Source: Heliocidaris erythrogramma (lineage: Eukaryota; Echinodermata; Echinoidea; Camarodonta; Echinometridae). From it: a stretch of 64,000 nucleotides of DNA. Every line of letters starts with the position of its first letter. Position 1 is the first letter of the stretch. Position numbers and translations under genes: made by a program. Under the pieces are notes generated by a model. That model did not search any database. It saw only the letters and a list, made by a program, of their open reading frames with translations, and was not told the DNA's origin. Location: assembly GCA_025617745.1 (NCBI GenBank), contig CM046871.1:36180722-36244721 (forward strand). The letters run 5' to 3'. This document shows, one piece after another, positions 48,943 to 54,256 of this stretch.

Positions 48943-50823
48943 AATTGTCCACTTAGGCACTTACCAACATCACTCTGTCAATAACCTCCATCTGGTCAGA
49001 ATACTGTTTATAGTCCAACGGACCTTGATAGTTACTATGGCATGATGGGATACCGACAAGTGTCGACTGCAAAAAGGCTTTGTATCTTCATGGATGGAAA
49101 GAGAAATCATGAAAAGGATATTATAAAGACTTGTTGAATTCATTTAAATTACTTTCATTTGACACTTGATCAAAGATCAAAACAACATCTTCCATTACTA
49201 TTTTGTTTATGGATGGGATATCAGTGTCAATGGAGAAAAGTTTTGTATCTACATGGAAACAGAGAAATAACAAGCAAAATTAATATAATAAAATCTTCTT
49301 CAAACATTTGAAACTATTTACACTACCACTAAATGATTTTAGATTGCTATAGTCAAAACAATGTCCTCCATAATATAGACTAATTAAGGTTTTGAAGAAA
49401 AAAATACATCAGATATTCTTCACAAATGCTAGCTGTCAGAAATTCTCAGAAATAGACCAGTGGTCACCAGTGACTTTAAATGTAAGTTACTGACATATTC
49501 CTTGATCAAATCTCTTAATTACTGCAATGTAAATTTTCTAAAATCCATTAACACAGCTGCGGAATACTATAAAACATTGATAATTTGCTCATTTTATAAC
49601 GAAGAGCTGTGAAATTCAACCTGTTGACTATGGAATTCTCTTATTCTCATAGGCTTAAAATGTACCAATCACTAACACATATTCTGCTCTGTATTTTTGG
49701 GGCTCCATGTAAATGTTTATTCTATGAAGAGATTTAGCAAGTTGAAATACACTCCCATAAAAATTACAGCGACTTGTGGCGAGACTAGTCAACACACGCG
49801 TAGAAGGCCAGGAAAAGTATTTTGAGGTTGATTTTATACATTCTAGCTGTACACAAATCATTTTTACTAGGCGATTGGTACACTTTAATGTAGTAACTAC
49901 CTGTCTACCTGTTAATATTTCACATGTATACATGGTTCAAGAAAAGTGTATACATACAATACATTTTGGCCTTCCCAGAATTCAAATTTTGTTTTACCTA
50001 CCTAAGAACTGGTTGAAGATCTTTTCATTTCCTGTCATGATGCATTCCAAATACTGATGAGGTTAAAGGGAAATCCAACCTTGATAGCAAGTTGCTTTCA
50101 AAGAAAGAGGAAAAATCAGAGAAGCAGATTGGTGAAAGTTTGAACGAAATCGGACAAGCAGTAAGAAAGTTATGAATTTTTGAAAGTTGTAGTCACTATA
50201 CATTGTAAATATGGGAATTTCAAATTGGCCAAATAGGAAATGTCACTGTGAAATAGCTGTGGACAACTCCCCCATTCGCTCCAACACACAAAATGACTAA
50301 AATGTCACTTTCTTCAAAATGTATTACCCAGTATGATCTTTTTCTTTCATGAGGACCTATAAAAATATGCTATCTCCAATATATTTCGAGTACTGCCCCG
50401 AGGGTAAATGCCCTAGAAGAAAACCGCAAAGTAATGATATATTTGTGTAAGACAAACGGGAGAGTTGTCCACAAAAATGTCACAATCGACTCACCAAATT
50501 GCCAATTTGAGATTCGCATAGATGTAGTGATCTCATTTTTCAAACATCCATAACTTTCTTAGTCCTTGTCCGATTTCTTTTAAACTTTCACCATCCTGTT
50601 TTTCTTGTTTTTCTGCTTTCACACAAATCATCTTCTTACCAAGATTGGATAGCCCTTTAACAAACCTAAATGTCTTCATGCTACACCCTAAGTCTAAGGA
50701 CATGTTCTTAATTCCTTACCCAGCTTTGTCTTTGGAGCTGGTGAGAGGTGGACACCCATTCAGATCTTTCAGGAAATCTTCCAGATGAGAAACTCTCGGG
50801 TAGATCCTCTCTAGGATGTCCAT
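14672..50823 (-). CDS. TERT: Telomerase reverse transcriptase, complete gene
   Basis: Thirty-three exons, listed 5' to 3' on the minus strand: 50720-50823, 48965-49085, 47934-47990, 45084-45187, 44325-44410, 41162-41428, 40321-40494, 39966-40044, 39677-39887, 39361-39428, 37311-38542, 37165-37227, 36789-36859, 36305-36442, 35937-36033, 35568-35605, 34810-34935, 34494-34550, 33679-33782, 32003-32099, 30849-31037, 30336-30410, 29953-30078, 28658-28742, 27784-27876, 27324-27404, 27104-27176, 18678-18720, 17018-17147, 16855-16905, 16287-16398, 15649-15754, 14672-14749. They sum to 4536 nt (1511 residues plus stop) with every junction in phase and GT/AG ends. The protein adds telomeric DNA repeats in the nucleus using the telomerase RNA template. 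TEN region: exons 1-6. TRBD: exons 10-16 with T motif CFYVTETSSSRN. RT: VPKTKSLRPI (motifs 1/2), KVDIEKCYDSI (A), GISQGSILSSLLC (B'), LIDDFILIT (C), YGCSANPSKTLANF (D), LFPWCGIVF (E). CTE: LLLLAYRFHSYYHCL. Catalytic Asp about 1074, 1235 and 1236. Exons 7, 8 (least certain) and 30 rest mainly on phase. Confidence 0.93.
14986..15276. mobile_element. MITE with GGCCCxGTTTCA inverted ends
   Basis: Begins GGCCCCGTTTCATA and ends TGTGAAACAAGGCCC. The interior shares the words TTGATTGGCTGTGAGC, AAATGTGGCAGTTGTTA and ATAACAAGTT with the copy at 30526-30670, establishing a dispersed family. It contains a 20-nt A homopolymer near 15145-15164. Lies in the last TERT intron. The superfamily is not determined. 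Confidence 0.65.
17510..18200. repeat. Two local tandem duplications in a TERT intron
   Basis: First pair: two copies of a roughly 125-bp unit (about 17520-17625 and 17640-17750) that share GGGGGAGTTTCCCCCCTCCC and TTTTAGCAAATTT. Second pair: two copies of a roughly 165-bp unit (about 17870-18010 and 18040-18200) that share CATCTCCAGAATAC, the (CAAG) run and AAGTAAAAGAAAGAAAA. No protein homology seen. Confidence 0.6.
19811..19814. repeat. Target-site duplication CCAC (left)
   Basis: CCAC precedes the left LTR, and the same four bases follow the right LTR at 26998-27001. A 4-bp duplication is typical of Ty3/gypsy-type integrases. Confidence 0.8.
20140..20335. repeat. GATGTC/CAATGTC minisatellite inside the LTR
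   Basis: Degenerate tandem words GATGTCGATGAC, CACAATGTCAATAAC and three closer AAGATGAGGTCC units. An identical block is present in the other LTR at about 26267-26462. It generates a spurious 153-codon Thr/Ser/Ile-rich open frame on the minus strand (19970-20431), which I do not consider a gene. Confidence 0.75.
20555..20580. promoter_or_regulatory. Candidate LTR core promoter with kappaB-like palindrome
   Basis: A perfect palindrome GGGGATTCCCC (20555-20565) lies beside an A/T box TATAAATAG (20571-20579). The pair recurs in the other LTR at about 26682-26706. GGGGATTCCCC fits the NF-kappaB/Rel consensus. The A/T box reads better on the plus strand, so promoter direction is uncertain. Confidence 0.35.
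20871..20881 (-). other. Polypurine tract
   Basis: GGTGGGGGAGG in element sense, directly abutting the first base of the 3' LTR. This is the expected plus-strand DNA primer site of LTR retroelements. Confidence 0.75.
21072..25814 (-). CDS. Gmr1-like gag-pol polyprotein (Gag-PR-IN-RT-RH)
   Basis: Uninterrupted frame of 1580 codons. Residues about 20-65 form a SAP-like helix-extension-helix segment. Residues about 120-150 are a charged coiled coil containing three copies of EEKQKQREM. A zinc knuckle CFHCNKPGHLKKSC lies near 387-400. The protease-type DTGA is near 480. Integrase follows: an HHCC zinc-binding segment at about 720-765 and the catalytic triad in LVDCVG (about 791), SDQGSNF (about 850) and the Glu of QGALERYHQ (about 881). 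RT then starts, with YRKVNAITK near 1220 and the YIDD catalytic box near 1315. RNase H starts near 1460 (AIDASDVGVG) and the frame ends IADALSRM. Integrase before RT is the Gmr1-like arrangement. Gag and Pol share one frame with no stop or shift. The first in-frame ATG encodes MFVACF; MTTID eight residues later is an equally plausible start. It acts in reverse transcription and integration of the element. Confidence 0.93.
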   Translation of the reverse strand: MFVACFIMTTIDVEVFVKRTDLSLGQLKSLRKDDLRAVCQHLGVVLTPELKKAEIIDLLASHMKLSKESEVPSNVSSDVQLQLAKLELEKERMKLEFEREEKQKQREMEEKQKQREMEEKQKQREMEREEREYRLKLKEMELAHANTNSTKEKSPQGFDVAKNIRLVPKFDEEGVDAYFVSFEKVAKRLEWPQKYWTLLLQSVFVGKAAKVYSSLSEEQSCDYATVKNTILNAYELVPEAYRRKFRNMQRQSGQTYVEFAREQEMMFDKWYRSLKVDKDFAQLREVVLLEEFKKGVPFGVKSHLDDQRITQLSKAAVVADEFEVTHRGSGDRLPFKNFQNKKGKGAFESHKKFGEGKHASKENDTDKSQADRGAKSNERSAGQSSKVCFHCNKPGHLKKSCWELIGKPTKSKKDVGLVKQSSIPPKESVQLESVQDVESVSLVFADKVKKVDESFRSFLHDGEVSPCSTGAVGKPVVILRDTGAAQSLMMSGHLTLPPESSENAKVLVRGIGPDYVSVPLHKVDLKCDLVSGPVTVGVVPELPVDGVDFLLGNDLAGEKVVASPVVSEKPVEVAETERLQEDFPGIFPDCVVTRSQARRAEQDDAESIDVEESTDVWLAETFFKDLDGDNVEGSVADNDGLFSKSSLVQAQQADLELRGLSQKACSEAEADKVPECYYVKGDILMRKWRPPRRPANEEWCVVHQVVVPPCYRTEILRMAHELPMAGHLGIRKTEDRVMRHFYWPKMHKDVVQFCKTCHTCQVVGKAQPSIKPAPLIPIPAFDEPFTRVLVDCVGPLPRTRSGHKYLLTIMDLSTRFPEAIPLRSITAKTVVQALVQFFTRYGLPKEIQSDQGSNFMSGVFQQVMHELGIKQIKSSAYHPQSQGALERYHQTLKTMLRAYGEEYPDDWDKGIPFLLFATRDSPNESTGFSPFELVYGHEVRGPLKLIKEKFMGQNDEVNLLDYVSKFRERLSKACEVAKEHLKVSQAKMKRQADKNAKERNFKPGDRVLVLLPLLGEPLKARFSGPYTVKKKLNDVNYVISTPDRRKIQRVCHVNMLKEYFEREANQPVGVAHVVKEEKLEDVNEGKVETESELSHTDVSTNEPCGVKLSNSEMLENLDDALKHLSDEQRIDISGLLKDYKHVCKDRPGRTALTVHDVDVGDVKPIKQHPYRLNPSKLEKVNEEIRFMLDNDIIEPSQSSWSSPIVMVPKPDGSQRFCIDYRKVNAITKTDSYPIPRLEDCIDRVGNSAFVTKIDLLKGYWQVPLTDRAKEISAFVTPDGLFQCKVMPFGMKNAPATFQRLTNQVIAGLDNCVVYIDDILVYSDTWNDHLNHLRLLFDRLDEANLVVNLMKSEFGKAKVTYLGHVVGQGQVLPREAKIQAILDFPIPTTKKELLRFLGMSGFYRKFVPNYSTVVSPLTNLLKAKVKYVWSDACQRSFEKLKAILVNEPVLAAPNFTKPFKVAIDASDVGVGAVLLQEDEEGFEKSVCYFSKKLNQYQKKYSTIEKEALSLVLALQQFEVYLTNSNGDIMVYTDHNPLVFLEKFKTKNQRLFRWSLMLQPFPLKIVHIRGKNNVIADALSRM
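25922..25939 (-). other. Primer-binding site, tRNA-Pro type
   Basis: Three bases inside the 5' LTR the element reads TGGGGGCTTGTCCGGGAA. This differs at two positions from the well-known 18-base tRNA-Pro primer site of gammaretroviruses, so tRNA-Pro is the likely minus-strand primer. Confidence 0.7.
25943..26997 (-). repeat. 5' LTR of the Gmr1-like retrotransposon
   Basis: 1055 bp; matches the LTR at 19815-20870 except for one missing A near 25980. It drives transcription toward lower coordinates, the same direction as TERT, so LTR-initiated read-through would enter the downstream TERT exons. Confidence 0.92.
26998..27001. repeat. Target-site duplication CCAC (right)
   Basis: Matches 19811-19814 and flanks the 5' LTR. 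Confidence 0.8.
28262..28411. mobile_element. Palindromic MITE, CCCTTGTAAAAAAG ends
   Basis: A 150-bp element. Its outer arms (CCCTTGTAAAAAAG with ACCATAGTACCCATGG) are repeated in inverted orientation at the right end, and its centre also pairs around TACCATGATTTGATGG. It interrupts an older repeat: flanking sequence GGGTCATTTCAGGGTCATT...CGAACTGGC is continuous without the insert at 54763-54808. Confidence 0.75.
28658..28742 (-). CDS. TERT: TERT exon 24: catalytic motif C
   Basis: Exon of 85 nt with acceptor TTTTCTGTAG and donor GTCAGT. It encodes LIDDFILITPHHDKAQRF, the RT motif C carrying two of the three metal-binding aspartates (about residues 1235 and 1236). It follows the motif B' exon in phase 0. 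The 1.2-kb intron between them contains the exon-derived satellite. Confidence 0.93.
28960..29952 (-). repeat. Satellite array derived from the TERT motif B' exon
   Basis: Ten intronic monomers of about 84-101 bp abut the real exon at 29953-30078. Each contains a copy of the exon's 3' half plus flanking intron; the word TGGTCTATATCTGA recurs at 29001, 29101, 29202, 29301, 29388, 29488, 29575, 29659, 29760 and 29859, and in the exon at 29960. Two monomer types alternate: type A keeps the splice donor GTATGTTACC and GAGAGGxxGCATCTCT on the plus strand; type B has lost the donor (ATAATACC) and reads AAGTAACATCTTCCT. The result is a dimeric higher-order repeat of about 200 bp. Confidence 0.9.
29953..30078 (-). 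CDS. TERT: TERT exon 23: motif B'
   Basis: Exon of 126 nt encoding 42 residues, including GISQGSILSSLLCSF, the QGSxLS motif B' of telomerase that contacts template and primer. Acceptor ATTATTTTCAG, donor GTATGT. Its 3' half is the founder, or the surviving functional copy, of the satellite array immediately downstream. Confidence 0.94.
30165..30305. repeat. CT-rich microsatellite
   Basis: TCTC/TTTCT/CCCTCT units between two TERT exons. Confidence 0.85.
30526..30670. mobile_element. MITE with GGCCCTGTTTCxT inverted ends
   Basis: Starts GGCCCTGTTTCGT and ends ATGAAACAGGGCC. It shares interior words with the element at 14986-15276. Lies in a TERT intron. Confidence 0.7.
31390..31557. repeat. 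(TATC)n/(TCTC)n microsatellite
   Basis: About 165 bp of mixed CTAT and CTCT units, in a TERT intron. Confidence 0.9.
31838..31898. repeat. (AGAAG)n pentanucleotide microsatellite
   Basis: About twelve consecutive GAAGA units in a TERT intron. Confidence 0.9.
32003..32099 (-). CDS. TERT: TERT exon 20: catalytic motif A
   Basis: Exon of 97 nt encoding LYFVKVDIEKCYDSI. The Asp of KVD (about residue 1074) is the motif A metal ligand, and CYDSI corresponds to the AYDTI segment of vertebrate enzymes. Acceptor TTTACTTACAG, donor GTAAGT; joins in phase with 33679-33782. Confidence 0.95.
32369..33050 (-). mobile_element. 5'-truncated LINE (CR1/L2-like)
   Basis: The minus strand at 32519-33037 encodes 172 residues typical of the C-terminal end of CR1/L2-type non-LTR retrotransposon ORF2: KLQRILNIAACLI, LHWLPINMRIIYKI, then APALWNDLPLYIRTA and a LKTYLFNVAYA tail. 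The 3' end reads GCGCTATATAAGTATC and terminates in an (ATT)n run at 32369-32392, the usual tail of this group. RT and endonuclease domains are missing because of 5' truncation. Inserted in a TERT intron in TERT orientation. Confidence 0.85.
34312..34466. repeat. Palindrome-rich AATAAT/AATCATGATT tandem repeat
   Basis: About five degenerate units of TCTAATAATxATTATAATCATGAT. Because ATAATCATGATT is self-complementary, similar Ile/Met frames read on both strands. In a TERT intron. Confidence 0.8.
36062..36140. repeat. (AAT)n/(GAT)n microsatellite
   Basis: AATAAT then GATGATGATGAT then CATCATCAT within a TERT intron. Confidence 0.85.
36305..36442 (-). CDS. TERT: TERT exon 14: TRBD segment before the T motif
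   Basis: Forty-six codons, with DFFHWLMVGYTIPLIM matching the conserved FLHWLM segment just before the T motif. The next exon (35937-36033) supplies the T motif CFYVTETSSS and the LFYRKPVW segment. This region binds the telomerase RNA in other animals. Confidence 0.93.
37311..38542 (-). CDS. TERT: TERT exon 11: giant linker exon with in-frame tandem repeat
   Basis: A 1232-nt exon (residues about 424-835) flanked by conserved TERT segments: it begins with LNHQCPLK and ends with PWQVCLFLRHILLKVVPDELWG, the start of the TRBD core. Between them lies a Ser/Thr/Lys/Asp-rich low-conservation insert. Residues about 640-790 contain four imperfect repeats of 34-40 residues with consensus TDSIxSQPNxKxRxKxNxKT. 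The corresponding DNA word GGTTGGGAC/A recurs on the plus strand at about 37502, 37622, 37724 and 37838. The frame stays open through all copies, implying selection or recent origin. The repeat has no function known to me. Confidence 0.9.
38718..39117. mobile_element. Fold-back element with perfect central hairpin
   Basis: Ends pair as ATAGAGTACCGATGCGTGACGTCAT-like left and ATGACGTCATCACTTCGGTACTCTAT-like right arms. The centre (38878-38958) is an almost perfect hairpin whose stem starts GCCCCATTGAAGTCAGTGT. Each outer arm carries a TGACGTCA palindrome (CRE-like). In a TERT intron. Confidence 0.75.
39966..40044 (-). CDS. TERT: Candidate TERT exon 8 (phase-bridging)
   Basis: The exons at 40321-40494 (leaves phase 1) and 39677-39887 (requires phase 2) do not join directly. 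A 79-nt segment with acceptor GACTGACTACAG and donor GTGAAT carries 25 open codons and converts the phase. Residue similarity to other TERTs is not evident, since this is the fast-evolving linker. Another segment could serve instead. Confidence 0.4.
41732..43121 (-). mobile_element. Helitron2/Helentron-like non-autonomous element, copy 1
   Basis: Read on the minus strand, the element starts at the right end with TGTATCCCCCGGCA. The inverted copy of this 14-mer is not at the other terminus but about 38 bp inside (41769-41782). It is followed by a hairpin (GCATTGC 41742-41748 pairing with GCAATGC 41758-41764) and then a terminal CTAG at 41732-41735. Asymmetrical inverted repeats plus a 3' hairpin and CTRR-type end match the Helitron2/Helentron description. 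The interior is an array of about 150-bp repeats. No Rep/helicase coding remains. Lies in a TERT intron. Confidence 0.72.
41990..42960. repeat. ~150-bp satellite inside the Helitron2-like element
   Basis: Six to seven tandem units. Each contains TGACCTTTGACCCTATAAA, GACGGAACA, GGCAGCATCACCAAA, TACACCAAGA-type and CATACAAAATTTGAA words. Alternate units are more alike (CACTGGTGGCAGC against CAATGAGGGCAGC), so the true period is about 300 bp. The stacked minus-strand frames of about 64 codons are by-products. Confidence 0.85.
43366..43817. mobile_element. hAT-type MITE with 8-bp target duplication
   Basis: Inverted ends CAGTGTTGGGT and ACCCAACACTG, flanked on both sides by the identical 8-mer ATATTCAC (43358-43365 and 43818-43825), as expected for hAT transposons. 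The interior is a run of GATCTTGATCTC words, and the left end is repeated internally at 43603. In a TERT intron. Confidence 0.9.
44560..45012. repeat. (GAT)n/(GATGGT)n microsatellite
   Basis: About 450 bp dominated by GATGATGGTGAT units, in a TERT intron just downstream of exon 4. It causes long Met/Asp or Ile-rich open frames that are not genes. Confidence 0.92.
45368..46624. mobile_element. Inverted-repeat element with three internal 35-nt palindromes
   Basis: Ends AGAATAGCxxxGGAAGTG and its complement, with a second matching block CAGGTTGGGACAC / GTGTCCCAACCTG further in; the left arm has about 40 extra bases. Inside, at 45619-45653, 46183-46217 and 46381-46415, lie three 35-nt palindromes sharing the half TGACGTAACAxTGACA. 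No transposase coding seen. In a TERT intron. Confidence 0.7.
46741..47862. mobile_element. DNA transposon relic with GTTTACACAGAG inverted ends
   Basis: Left end GACCACGTTTACACAGAG; right end CTCTGTGTAAACGGGGTC. Extended subterminal similarity includes GAACTCGAGTTCAAATTC. A plus-strand segment at 46967-47194 starts MAVASIVSAV and is Arg-rich (RRNRN, RSARRADRLRRWRE), which recalls the N-terminus of PIF/Harbinger transposases, but this is weak. A G homopolymer interrupts it near 47152-47174. In TERT intron 3. Confidence 0.6.
48160..48410. repeat. (CAT)n and (GA)n microsatellites
   Basis: CATCATTATCAT run at about 48190-48245, and GAGAGGGAGGGAGA run at 48355-48408, in TERT intron 2. Confidence 0.85.
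48409..48905. mobile_element. MITE with CCCCTGTTACACAT inverted ends, inserted in a GA microsatellite
   Basis: Ends GACCCCTGTTACACAT and ATGTGTAACAGGGGTC are perfect inverted repeats. (GA)n sequence continues on both sides (48355-48408 and 48906-48940), so the element split a pre-existing microsatellite. The interior is unusually GC-rich (GCCGGC words) for this locus. Confidence 0.8.
50063..50660. mobile_element. TTAA-flanked fold-back MITE
   Basis: TTAAAGGG at 50063-50070 pairs with CCCTTTAA at 50653-50660. The subterminal arms (GTCCGATTTC, AACTTTCACC, CATAACTTTCTTA and complements) also pair. TTAA at both borders suggests a piggyBac-type target duplication. In TERT intron 1. Confidence 0.65.
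50720..50823 (-). CDS. TERT: TERT first coding exon
   Basis: ATG at 50821-50823 opens MDILERIYPRVSHLEDFL, which aligns in spacing with the start of other animal TERTs (a YxxVxxLxxFV-type segment about ten residues in). Donor GTAAGG follows in phase 2 and joins to GYKAFLQSTLVGIPSC at 49085. Upstream, an acceptor-like CTGTAG lies at about 50850, so a 5' UTR exon is likely. Confidence 0.8.
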
Positions 50824-51269
50824 GTTGAATCCTCCGAAAGACAAAATCTACAGTCATCAACAAATTTGTGGGGGTGCATGTAGGCAGTAGCTGTAGCCAT
50901 GAGAGCTGTAATTTGTAAATAACTGAATAATAATTTGGAGATGCATGTGCATGACAAGAAAGAGATTTAAAAATTAAACACAGAAACATATACCAATTAC
51001 AATCTCCACACTACAGCTGCCCAAGCAGACTAAAAATAGTAAAGCCTAAAAAAAGGTAAAGCAAACCAAAAGATGAAGTGAAATGCAAAAAAAGCCAAAA
51101 GATTGTAATTTAGTTCAAAAGCCAATATTAAATTATTATCATTATTTTGCATGACTGTCATTCAGAGTCTACATTATACAAGTTTTTAAAATATGTTCCA
51201 TCAAAAATAAACTGGATCCTTGTAGATATGCTTCATGTTTAGTGGCAGTGCTGCTAGTGTCTAATTACC

Positions 51270-51425
51270 TCAGACGGTCCCGTACATGAATGCCCAAATA
51301 TGAGTAACTTCACCGGCACCTAGTCCTATAGCCAGACCTATGACGAGCCAGACCAGAAGCCGTGTAAAGTTAGAGATACCCTGCGCACAGCAATTTAATT
51401 TTCCAGCTTGTCGACTCTTATCCAT
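51270..51425 (-). CDS. Predicted 51-residue single-pass membrane peptide
   Basis: ATG at 51425 on the minus strand runs to TGA at 51270. The N-terminus is polar and basic (MDKSRQAGKLN), followed by a hydrophobic Gly-rich segment LLVWLVIGLAIGLGAG (about residues 23-38) that looks like one transmembrane helix. Immediately after the stop is a donor-like G/GTAATT. It lies about 450 bp upstream of the TERT ATG on the same strand, so it may be an upstream ORF in the TERT leader exon or a separate small gene. I do not recognise the family. It could also be chance. Confidence 0.35.
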   Translation of the reverse strand: MDKSRQAGKLNCCAQGISNFTRLLVWLVIGLAIGLGAGEVTHIWAFMYGTV

Positions 51426-51935
51426 CTCACACCCTATGTCTCACACGTGTTGTTTGTTTACGACCGGAAACCGGAAGGAAACGCACGCGCACGTACGCGC
51501 ACGTACGCGCAAATAGACAAGGGAAATCCCCCAAAAGCAAAATACACAGTGTGTAATGAAAAATAATAATTCAATCTAGCTGTCCATTTGTCCTGATATA
51601 AAGTGTGATGCTTCGACGATTCACAGTCGAATAAAGGGCAACAAGGGTATCTCAGAAATTGGGAATATCCTAAAAAATAAATGCAAATATATCTTCTATG
51701 TTAAGTTTTCGTTTTCAGTTTTGAACCGTACCGGATGCGCTTTGTTTGCGTACTCACCTCGGAAGTCGAGAAGTGGGTGTGTGCTTCGCGTTCAGTCTGT
51801 CGTCTACAGCCGGCTGATCAGGACGTGGTCTAGATCCAGTACATAGTAAAAGGCAACGAAGAAATGAATGAACTTCATTTAGCTTCACTTTGGAACCACT
51901 TCACTTGTAAATGCAGAGTAAACTAGATATTGATC
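51426..51935. promoter_or_regulatory. Divergent promoter interval of TERT and nitrobindin
   Basis: The interval between the two oppositely oriented transcription units. At 51481-51512 there is an alternating purine-pyrimidine stretch made of GCGCACGTAC tandem words, containing RCGTG cores (the hypoxia/XRE-type core) on the minus strand. No TATA box was recognised. Start sites are not visible in the sequence. Confidence 0.5.
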
Positions 51936-54209
51936 ATGTTTGGGACTGGTAAGTTTAGGCGTAGGTATGTTTTATGCAGAATGGAAGGATGCCTAGCTAA
52001 GTTATTGAACGCCTGGCTGCGAAGTGCGATTGAAACATGATGTCTCATGTCTGCCGGCTGCCTCCCGGCCTCCCAGCACAGCTCTGTTGATTTTATGCGC
52101 GGTCACTGTGTTGTACATGTGCATGCAGTGAACAGTTATATGTGAGATTGATTGTATGGGTGAATTATCATCTTTATTTACTTCATCCCCAGGCCCAAGC
52201 ATGCCAATGACTGCAGGAGATGATAAATCCAAAATTAAAGAACTCCAAAATGCAACCAGACAGATCATTTTCCGTCTAGAAATACAACTATAGGCTGAGG
52301 ATCGCCCAAATAACACATGGCCAAATAGATATTTTTTGTCAATTAAATGAAAGATTTAGATCTATGCAAATCCCCCCCCCCCCCCACACACACACACAAG
52401 GAAAAGAAAAGGAAAAGGAAAAAGAGGCAAAGTGGGACAGGATAATAATAATTTTTAAAGGAAAAGAAAGAAAAACAGGCCAGATTGATGGGCATTAAAA
52501 ACTAGAAATCTTGTTTTTCATGATTTTTTTCTCTCGTATCTTGCAGGAGCAAAATTTCTCAGACAAATCCCTGGAACCCTCTCTCATATAAGGCATCATG
52601 GAACAGGTATACATTATTCCTATAAATTATGTAAAGTGATTCTACCCCTCAACTATTAGCCTAGTAACCCTTAGGCTGCTCTAGGACAATTACTCCCCCC
52701 CCCCCCCACAATAAAAACCCCCGCCAACTACCCTGTTTGCTATATATATAGACTTACCATGGACAACTTCCTAGGAAAATTAGTCTGTATGGTTATTGGG
52801 GCATGGTAAAGCTTTTTAAAGGGCATGATTGTCCACAGATAGTTGTGAAGGGGTAACTAGTACTCTCTCTGGAGTCATTCATATGTTGACTGAGAGTTAA
52901 TTATCCTAAACATTTTCGTTAGGGTGATCCAGGGGGTAGTCCAGATAATTATGATTAATAACAATTCAGTATCATTTGGAGAAGAAATTAAAAAACAATG
53001 TAGAACACTATATTTTTAATTGATGCTTTCAGATATGTATATAATACATGATAAATGCCATGGAAGCAGCATTTCATCACATTTAAATCATATTGAACCT
53101 GAAGTTTGACATACATGTAATGATGTAATTCTATTCCCTAGGACCAAGACACATACCTCTGAGATGGCTACAGGATTTTCTCCACATTAAACGATTTGAT
53201 TACAAAGAGACTTGATCTTGCTTGCATCCTATTGAAGTTTGACATACATGTACTTCTTTTCCCTAGCTCCTCTTCATGAAGCAGTGCAGCAGCTCTCTTG
53301 GCTACTAGGAACATGGCAATCAGAGACAGCCAAGGGATTCTTTCCAACCATCAAACCATTTGATTATAAAGAGACGTTGGAGTTCACTCATGTTGGACAG
53401 CCCTTCCTGAATTTCAGGTAAGAAAAAATATATTTGACAATATTAAGTAACAGCAAAAGTAAGCCTCCATGAAATGTTAAAAGAATGGATGCTCTTGGAG
53501 TTCATGGAACCGTCGCCTCAAAAACTATCCCCTAATAACTGCCTGTTGATACACCCCTCCCCTCATGATTAGGAGCAGTTGTCGGGTTGGAGTGTTACAA
53601 AGGGGGTTTATTTTTGTTTTGTTTCAGAGATATGGACAGGGGTAGGTATCAAAAAGTAACTGTCATTAGAAGGGTACATGAAGATGCTTCCAGTATGGTA
53701 GTCCAGGGGGAAGTTGCCCTAGAATCATCAGAAATACCTGTATCTGATGCCATATTTTTCCTTCACCAGATCCGGTGCCTACACACCTGAAAATGAGCCA
53801 AAGCACAGAGAGAGTGGGTTTCTGAGAGTTGACATTGGAACAAATCATGTTGCCTTTATGGTAGCTATGAACATTGGTAAGTTTTATCATGGGTTGATAT
53901 GAAAAAATAGGTTAAAATCAATAAGATTTTATTCACATACACAATATATGAGTAGTTGAATCAACTGTAATAGTACTAACACAACTGCAAATTGCACAGG
54001 GGGCACCCCCCCCAGCAATATCAAATCTGGAATACCTTAAGTACGATATATATATATATATATGTACATGTATATACATATGCGGCGATCCCGGGGGGAT
54101 GGGGGACGCGTCCACCCCCCCCCCCCCCCCCCTCCAGAAACTTTGAATTTTGTACAGAAACCAATGGCAAAGGCTAAAATTTTCCCCCGGGTGTTAGAAG
54201 AAATTTCTT

Positions 54210-54256
<47 letters not shown>

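Noticed and set aside
53587-53790. Plus-strand frame DRGRYQKVTVIRRVHEDASS as a nitrobindin exon
   Set aside because: Nitrobindin exons 3 and 4 join in phase without it, and the segment has no match to the fold.
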